Below, piece by piece: positions 59,513 through 64,000 of a stretch of DNA of 64,000 nucleotides. The stretch spans positions 1 to 64,000 of the forward strand of contig NZ_JBKFGH010000026.1 of NCBI RefSeq assembly GCF_051233475.1, given 5' to 3'. The stretch comes from Bacillus_BU sp051233475 (GTDB lineage: Bacteria > Bacillota > Bacilli > Bacillales > Cytobacillaceae). The notes under the pieces were generated by a model. That model was not told where the DNA came from. It was given only the letters and a program-made list of their open reading frames with translations, and made no database searches. Each line of letters begins with the position of its first letter. Position 1 is the stretch's first letter. The translations under genes and the position numbers were made by a program.

Positions 59513-60292
59513 ATGGGATACTTTGTTACTGTAGAGCCAGGTGTCGATATATTTGTCGAAGATATTAACCCAGGGGGCAGCAAGACGATCGTATTTATTC
59601 ATGGTTGGCCGTTAAGCCATAAACAGTTTGAATATCAGTTTAATGTTCTACCGGCAAGGGGGTACCGCTGTATTGGTATAGATTGGAGGGGCTTTGGTAA
59701 TTCCGATAAACCAATTAGCGGCTACAACTATAACAGGCTGGCAGATGATATCCGTTCTGTGGTGGATTCACTTCAATTAGATAATTTTGCACTGGTGGGA
59801 CACTCTACGGGTGGGGCGATCGCCATTCGATATATGTCTCGATACAATGGTTATGGAGTATCTAAGCTTGTCCTTATTGACGCTGCAGCTCCTGTTGGTT
59901 ATACAACAGAAACTGCTAATACACTGCTTAAGGAAACGTTAAATGACCGGCCTAAAATGATGCAGGGAGTATCCGATACTTTTTTCTTTCAGTATATAAC
60001 TGGTCCTTTCTCTAAATGGTTTGTTCAAATGGGATTACAGGCTGCAAGCTGGTCAACCGCGGCAATTATTGTTTTATTAAGGGATGAGACATTGCATGCG
60101 GACCTTCAACAAATCGTTGCCCCCACTTTAATTATTCACGGGATTCATGACAAAGTTATTCCATTTTCACAGGCTGAAGAAATAAACCAAAAAATAAAAA
60201 ATTCTCAACTTGTTCCGTTTCAATATAGCGGTCACGGCCCTTTCTGGGAAGAACGTGACAAGTTTAACCAGCTATTAATACAATTTATTTAA
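59513..60292 (+). CDS. Alpha/beta hydrolase
   Basis: A 259-aa serine hydrolase. Oxyanion HGWPLS (~29), nucleophile elbow GHSTGGA (Ser ~97), acid HGIHDKVIP and catalytic His in SGHGPFWEE are all visible. The fold resembles cofactor-free haloperoxidase/esterase-type enzymes. GGAGGA precedes the ATG. Substrate unknown; the ABC remnant upstream is unrelated in function. Confidence 0.88.
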   Translation: MGYFVTVEPGVDIFVEDINPGGSKTIVFIHGWPLSHKQFEYQFNVLPARGYRCIGIDWRGFGNSDKPISGYNYNRLADDIRSVVDSLQLDNFALVGHSTGGAIAIRYMSRYNGYGVSKLVLIDAAAPVGYTTETANTLLKETLNDRPKMMQGVSDTFFFQYITGPFSKWFVQMGLQAASWSTAAIIVLLRDETLHADLQQIVAPTLIIHGIHDKVIPFSQAEEINQKIKNSQLVPFQYSGHGPFWEERDKFNQLLIQFI

Positions 60293-60391
60293 TTCTTTAC
60301 ACTCTTTTTTTTCTGAAAATAACAATGGCTACTGTTTGCAGTCTAATAAGTAGTATTGTATTTTAACTATAGAGATTATTGCATCATTGGC

Positions 60392-60446
60392 AACGTCCGC
60401 ACATCATTTGTATTCTACAGTGATGGGTTGGACGTTTTATTATTTT
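60392..60446 (+). terminator. Terminator after alpha/beta hydrolase
   Basis: AACGTCC pairs with GGACGTT over a larger loop containing ATCA/TGAT, followed by TTATTATTTTT. Confidence 0.7.
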
Positions 60447-60471
60447 TGGAAAAAGAGTGGAGGTATTTGCG

Positions 60472-61311
60472 GTGAAAAGTTTCATCGTTTTATCCGTATT
60501 TGTCGTTCTTAGTGCTTTTCTATTTTATCAATCACAAGGGCTAAAAAGGACTTACATAAGGGAGGCCACTAATAGAGTTAAGCAAACAATGGAGTTAGAG
60601 ACTGAATTTATTCATGAAAAGGATGTCCAAAATCTCCCTTTAATTGTTAAAAAATATCTTAAGTATACTGGGACAATCGGAGCGGAGAAGGTAAATAACG
60701 TGCGGATTTCAGCTGAAGGCCAATTTAATATGGGAAATGGCTGGTCCAAAATGACAGTAGAACAGTTTAATTTCTTTGGCAAAAAACCTGCTAGACTATC
60801 ATTTATGAAACTAAAAGTGGGAGTTTTACCCGTATTTGGTTTAGATAGTTATTTAAGCGGAAAAGGGAAAATGTTAGGGGAAATCGGGGGGGTGTATACA
60901 ATCATTGAAGGTACTGGACCCGAAATGGATCAAAGTGAGCTTGCAGTGTTTCTAAGTGAAATGTGTACTACACCAGCTGCACTGGTAGATAAAAGGATTA
61001 CTTGGGAGGAGATCGATCCCTTAACAATAAGAGCAACATTTAATGATAAAGAACTAATAGTATCTGGGATTTTGTACTTCAACCAAAAAGGGGAATTGAC
61101 TCAATTTACCTCAGAAGACAAATTGTATCAAGAAAAAGATAATTCCTATAGTAAGGTCCCCTGGTCTGTCCTGATAAGCGATTACAAAGAAATCAATGGG
61201 CAAAAAATAGGAACATATACAAAGGTTGTTTGGCATTTTTCAAAAGGAGATTTTGTTTACGGAAAACTCCACCTTAAGGAATTAGAAATTAACACCAAAG
61301 AATTTCATTAA
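60472..61311 (+). CDS. DUF6544-like membrane-anchored protein
   Basis: About 279 aa. An N-terminal hydrophobic segment (SFIVLSVFVVLSAFLFY) anchors a soluble domain resembling the DUF6544 family: LPLIVKKYLKYTG, RISAEGQFNM and LVDKRITWEEIDPLTIRATF. GGAGGT lies 7 bases before GTG 60472; the upstream GTG at 60457 precedes that site and is unlikely to be the start. Function unknown. Confidence 0.72.
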   Translation: MKSFIVLSVFVVLSAFLFYQSQGLKRTYIREATNRVKQTMELETEFIHEKDVQNLPLIVKKYLKYTGTIGAEKVNNVRISAEGQFNMGNGWSKMTVEQFNFFGKKPARLSFMKLKVGVLPVFGLDSYLSGKGKMLGEIGGVYTIIEGTGPEMDQSELAVFLSEMCTTPAALVDKRITWEEIDPLTIRATFNDKELIVSGILYFNQKGELTQFTSEDKLYQEKDNSYSKVPWSVLISDYKEINGQKIGTYTKVVWHFSKGDFVYGKLHLKELEINTKEFH

Positions 61312-61394
61312 TCAAAATTCGATGTATTGGAGAAGTTTTGTAGCAAAAAAAACTGATGTAAAAGTAAATATTTTTTGCGGGGTGGCTGTATTTG

Positions 61395-61958
61395 ATGAAT
61401 ATAGGTACACAGACAATCGAAACGGATAGGCTTCTCCTAAGAAGGTTCACACTAGAAGACGCTAGTGATATGTTTAAAAATTGGATTAATGACAAAGAGG
61501 TTCAATCAAATTATGGTGAACCAGTATATGAAAGTATTGAATCAGTTGTTGAATTCCTTAATAGTTGGATAGCATCGTATTCTAGTAACGAATTTTATAG
61601 ATGGGCCATTATTTTGAAAGAGAAAAATGAAAATATAGGACAAATAGCATTTTGTGAAATGAACGTAATTCATCGTTTTGCAGATGTAGAGTATTGTATC
61701 AGCAGATTTTATCAAGGAGAGGGATATGCATCAGAAGCACTATCCGCTTTAATTAGTTTTACATTTGAAAAAACAGGACTAAACAGGTTACAGGCTTTTC
61801 ATAGGGGAAGAAATATTGCATCAGGGAAAGTCCTGCAAAAATCAATGATGAAATATGAAGGAGTATTAAGACAATCGTTCTTTGACAAAGAAATAAATGA
61901 ATTCGATGATAAAATCTACTACGGAATAATAAAAGAAGATTATGTGAAAAATGTTTAG
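61395..61958 (+). CDS. GNAT acetyltransferase, RimJ/RimL type
   Basis: About 187 aa. TIETDRLLLRRFTLEDASDMF start and YCISRFYQGEGYASEALSALISF acetyl-CoA block are those of RimJ/RimL-type ribosomal or aminoacyl acetyltransferases; HRGRNIASGKVLQKSMMKYEG completes it. GGGGTGG precedes ATG 61395 (TTG 61392 is an alternative). Target unknown. Confidence 0.9.
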   Translation: MNIGTQTIETDRLLLRRFTLEDASDMFKNWINDKEVQSNYGEPVYESIESVVEFLNSWIASYSSNEFYRWAIILKEKNENIGQIAFCEMNVIHRFADVEYCISRFYQGEGYASEALSALISFTFEKTGLNRLQAFHRGRNIASGKVLQKSMMKYEGVLRQSFFDKEINEFDDKIYYGIIKEDYVKNV

Positions 61959-62031
61959 TCGATTATCCCTTTATTATCAGGTAGAACGAAGTGGGTGTAA
62001 GTAATACGTTTTTAGAAATAGTTTTATTTAG

Positions 62032-62058
62032 AAAGAGCTGAATAGCTCTTTTTTTATT
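62032..62058 (+). terminator. Terminator after acetyltransferase
   Basis: AAAGAGCT and AGCTCTTT around GAAT, followed by TTTTTATT. Confidence 0.8.
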
Positions 62059-62181
62059 ATTAAAGTCAGTTAAATTGCGTCTCAGTTTTTATTAAAGGCA
62101 CTCCGATTTATTTATACTATCGCAGTTAATACTATCAGTGATATTTAATGAATTATATGTGGTCAAATGTCGAGAAAAAGT

Positions 62182-62205
62182 GTACAATCATTTTTAGATT
62201 TGTAC
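62182..62205. promoter_or_regulatory. Inverted repeat upstream of GH1 gene
   Basis: GTACAATC and GATTTGTAC form an imperfect inverted repeat about 65 bp before the glucosidase start; a possible operator for the downstream GntR protein. Weak evidence. Confidence 0.3.
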
Positions 62206-62267
62206 CTATAAATTTAATATATAACTATAAATTTTGTTGATTGGTATAAAAATTGGAGGACAGATTA

Positions 62268-63677
62268 ATGAAGTTTCCACATGATTTTTTATTTGGCGCA
62301 GCTTCTGCTTCTTATCAAATTGAAGGAGCATGGAATGAAGATGGTAAAGGGGTTACGAACTGGGATGTTTTTTCAAAAATACCTGGAAAAACGTTTGAGG
62401 GCACAAATGGAGATGTAGCCATCGACCATTATCACCGTTACAAAGAAGATATTAAATTAATGGCAGAAATGGGACTTGAATCATACCGTTTTTCCATTTC
62501 ATGGGCTCGGATCTTGCCTAGCGTAGACGGAAAAGTGAATGAAAAAGGCTTAGAATTTTATAATAATGTGATAAATGAATGTTTAAAATACGGGATTGTT
62601 CCATTTGTTACGTTGTATCATTGGGATTTGCCTATTACTCTTGAAGAAGATGGCGGATGGACAAATAAGCGAACAGCCGAAGCCTTCGTTAAATATGCAG
62701 AAACCTGCTTCCGGGCATTCGGAGACCGTGTCAAACACTGGATTACCTTTAATGAAACGGTTATGTTTTGTGGCTTAGGTTATTTAAAGGGTGCGCATCC
62801 ACCTGGTATCCAAAACGATCCGAATAAATACTTTCAAGCAACACATTACGTTTTTTATGCCCATGCAAAATCTGTGGAAGTTTATAAAGAACTGAATCAA
62901 TATGGAGAGATTGGGATAACGCATGTTTTCTTACCAGCATACAGTGTAGATGATAAACAAGAGAATATAATAGCTGCTCGACATGCCAATGAATATGAAA
63001 CGTTTTGGTATTATGACCCCATTTTAAAAGGGGAATATCCATCTTATGTGGTTGAGCAATTACAAGAAAAAGGCTGGACACCAAGCTGGACAGAAGAAGA
63101 ATTGGATACGTTAAAAAGAAATGCCAACAAAAATGATTTTATTGGGCTAAATTATTATCAGCCGATTCGAGTTGAAAAAAATCAAGAAGTGGTTTCATCC
63201 TTGAAACATTCGAGAGAAACTTCCACCTTGGCCCCCGGCAATCCTTCATTTGATGCCTTTTATCGGACAGTCAAAATGGAAGATAAAACGTATACCAAAT
63301 GGGGCTGGGAGATATCCCCTCAAGGATTTTTAGACGGGCTTCATATGTTAAAAGTGCGTTATGGTGATATCAAAATGTACGTAACGGAAAATGGACTTGG
63401 TGATGAGGATCCCATTATTGAGGGTGAAATTGTCGATGTTCCTCGTATTAAATATATTGAACAACATTTAAAGGTGGTTAAGCGCGCCATTCAAGAAGGG
63501 ATCCATTTAAAAGGGTATTATGCTTGGTCTGTCATAGATCTATTAAGCTGGTTAAACGGTTATAAAAAGCAGTACGGTTTTATATATGTGGATCATCATG
63601 ACAATTTAAATCGAAAGAAAAAGCTGTCGTTTCATTGGTACAAGCACATTATTGAAACGCGGGGAGAAGAGCTGTAG
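62268..63677 (+). CDS. 6-phospho-beta-glucosidase (GH1)
   Basis: A 469-aa glycoside hydrolase family 1 enzyme. Acid/base Glu in TFNETVM (~167) and nucleophile Glu in VTENGLG (~372). SWLNGYKKQYGF near the end has the Ser...Lys-x-Tyr phosphate-binding pattern of 6-phospho-beta-glucosidases, so it should hydrolyse PTS-imported beta-glucosides. TTGGAGGAC precedes ATG 62268. A GntR regulator follows after 87 bp; no PTS gene lies in the window. Confidence 0.9.
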   Translation: MKFPHDFLFGAASASYQIEGAWNEDGKGVTNWDVFSKIPGKTFEGTNGDVAIDHYHRYKEDIKLMAEMGLESYRFSISWARILPSVDGKVNEKGLEFYNNVINECLKYGIVPFVTLYHWDLPITLEEDGGWTNKRTAEAFVKYAETCFRAFGDRVKHWITFNETVMFCGLGYLKGAHPPGIQNDPNKYFQATHYVFYAHAKSVEVYKELNQYGEIGITHVFLPAYSVDDKQENIIAARHANEYETFWYYDPILKGEYPSYVVEQLQEKGWTPSWTEEELDTLKRNANKNDFIGLNYYQPIRVEKNQEVVSSLKHSRETSTLAPGNPSFDAFYRTVKMEDKTYTKWGWEISPQGFLDGLHMLKVRYGDIKMYVTENGLGDEDPIIEGEIVDVPRIKYIEQHLKVVKRAIQEGIHLKGYYAWSVIDLLSWLNGYKKQYGFIYVDHHDNLNRKKKLSFHWYKHIIETRGEEL

Positions 63678-63683
63678 GGAAAA

Positions 63684-63720
63684 CAAAACCTCTTGATTTT
63701 CATCAAGAGGTTTTGTGTAT
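63684..63720 (+). terminator. Terminator after 6-phospho-beta-glucosidase
   Basis: CAAAACCTCTTGAT pairs perfectly with ATCAAGAGGTTTTG, then TGTATAAT. Confidence 0.85.
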
Positions 63721-63764
63721 AATAGAATCAGCAAATGATTTAGGACGGGAAACAGGGAGATTAT

Positions 63765-64000
63765 ATGGCTGTAAAATATAAAGAAATTGCTGACAGTTTA
63801 GAAAGAGACATTCAAGAAGGGAAATTTAATCAATCGAAAAAGCTGCCGACAGAAGATGAGCTTATCAAAGCTTTTGATGTAAGCCGAAATACGATCAGAA
63901 AAGCCATTCATCAGCTTGTCAATCGTGGGCTTGTCTATCAGGTGCAAGGCAGCGGAATGTTTCTTAGGGAAGAATCTGTTACAGATTATATAAATTTAGG
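63765..64000 (+). CDS. GntR-family regulator (HutC/BglR-like), truncated by window end
   Basis: The first 78 codons are seen, beginning MAVKYKEIADSLERDIQEG. Winged-helix motif LPTEDELIKAFDVSRNTIRKAIHQLVNRGLVYQVQGSGMF is of the HutC/TreR branch; the UTRA effector domain would follow outside the window. CAGGGAGA precedes the ATG. Adjacent to a 6-phospho-beta-glucosidase, so likely its repressor with a phosphosugar as inducer. Confidence 0.88.
   Translation, partial: MAVKYKEIADSLERDIQEGKFNQSKKLPTEDELIKAFDVSRNTIRKAIHQLVNRGLVYQVQGSGMFLREESVTDYINL

Noticed and set aside
1..64000. tRNA, rRNA, IS transposase, integrase or phage module
   Set aside because: None recognised on either strand; a tRNAscan or IS search was not possible here.

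Overview
The window looks like chromosomal DNA of a low-GC, endospore-former-type Bacillaceae (Bacillus/Neobacillus-like). The inference rests on gene content (sigma-54 SigL, YtrA-type GntR/ABC locus, PhoX-TatA-TatC, YwnF- and YwaF-like proteins, bacillar AcsA, CysJI), on strong GGAGG/GAGGTG ribosome sites with frequent GTG/TTG starts, and on two dispersed repeats that I recall from Bacillus genomes. No rRNA, tRNA, IS transposase, prophage or CRISPR array was seen.

Layout. 0-12.3 kb: two paralogous lipoprotein di-haem cytochrome c peroxidases (404-1507 +, 11245-12297 -) flank an SRAP peptidase, an MFS sugar-type carrier with a cre-like site, an MpsC-like protein, an MBL hydrolase with a FadR-like operator, an ArsR repressor, an electron-transfer module (Tat-exported four-cluster Fe-S protein, cytochrome b, CcmH-like protein) behind CsoR/CstR-like operators, and a large DUF2325 protein. 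12.5-15.4 kb: SsuBCA/TauABC-like importer. 15.7-17.4 kb: sdaAB-sdaAA serine dehydratase. 17.7-20.4 kb: phoX-tatA-tatC. 20.6-23.3 kb: XRE-cupin regulator divergent from a LigB-type dioxygenase, DoxX and DinB proteins. 23.9-31.0 kb: sulfur block of cysJI, Fur-box flavodoxin, sfnG-type monooxygenase, an unrecognised small protein and an FMN reductase; cysJ and sfnG share a promoter element. 31.1-42.8 kb: rpoN/sigL, a PAS-AAA-HTH activator and a sigma-54-promoted catabolic block (omega-aminotransferase, alanine dehydrogenase, MFS carrier, polar amino acid ABC importer, semialdehyde dehydrogenase). 43-45.7 kb: YtrA/YtrB-type regulator and ABC exporter. 45.8-64 kb: small proteins, SIMPL protein, MarR with DHA2 pump and acetyltransferase, HD-GYP, pseudouridine synthase, YwaF-like, DUF1992, beta-helix and PhyH proteins, acsA, hydrolases, acetyltransferase, 6-phospho-beta-glucosidase and the start of its GntR regulator.

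How it fits together. One theme is sulfur scavenging: sulfonate-type import, sulfone cleavage by SfnG plus its flavin reductase, and sulfite reduction by CysJI. A second is omega-amine/amino acid use under sigma-54: the transaminase probably makes alanine from pyruvate, Ald returns pyruvate, and the dehydrogenase oxidises the semialdehyde. A third is Tat export, with two RR-signal substrates and tatAC in the same window.

The least explained content is non-coding. Three intergenic loci (about 17.5, 34.1-34.6 and 54.3-54.7 kb) carry tandem hairpin units with unrelated stem sequences but the same 51-53 bp period; a fourth (27.7-27.9 kb) is related in layout. Two further loci (about 0.1 and 23.6 kb) carry a 20-21 bp periodic array. 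These periods are close to five and two helical turns. I regard these as the best candidates for something undescribed.
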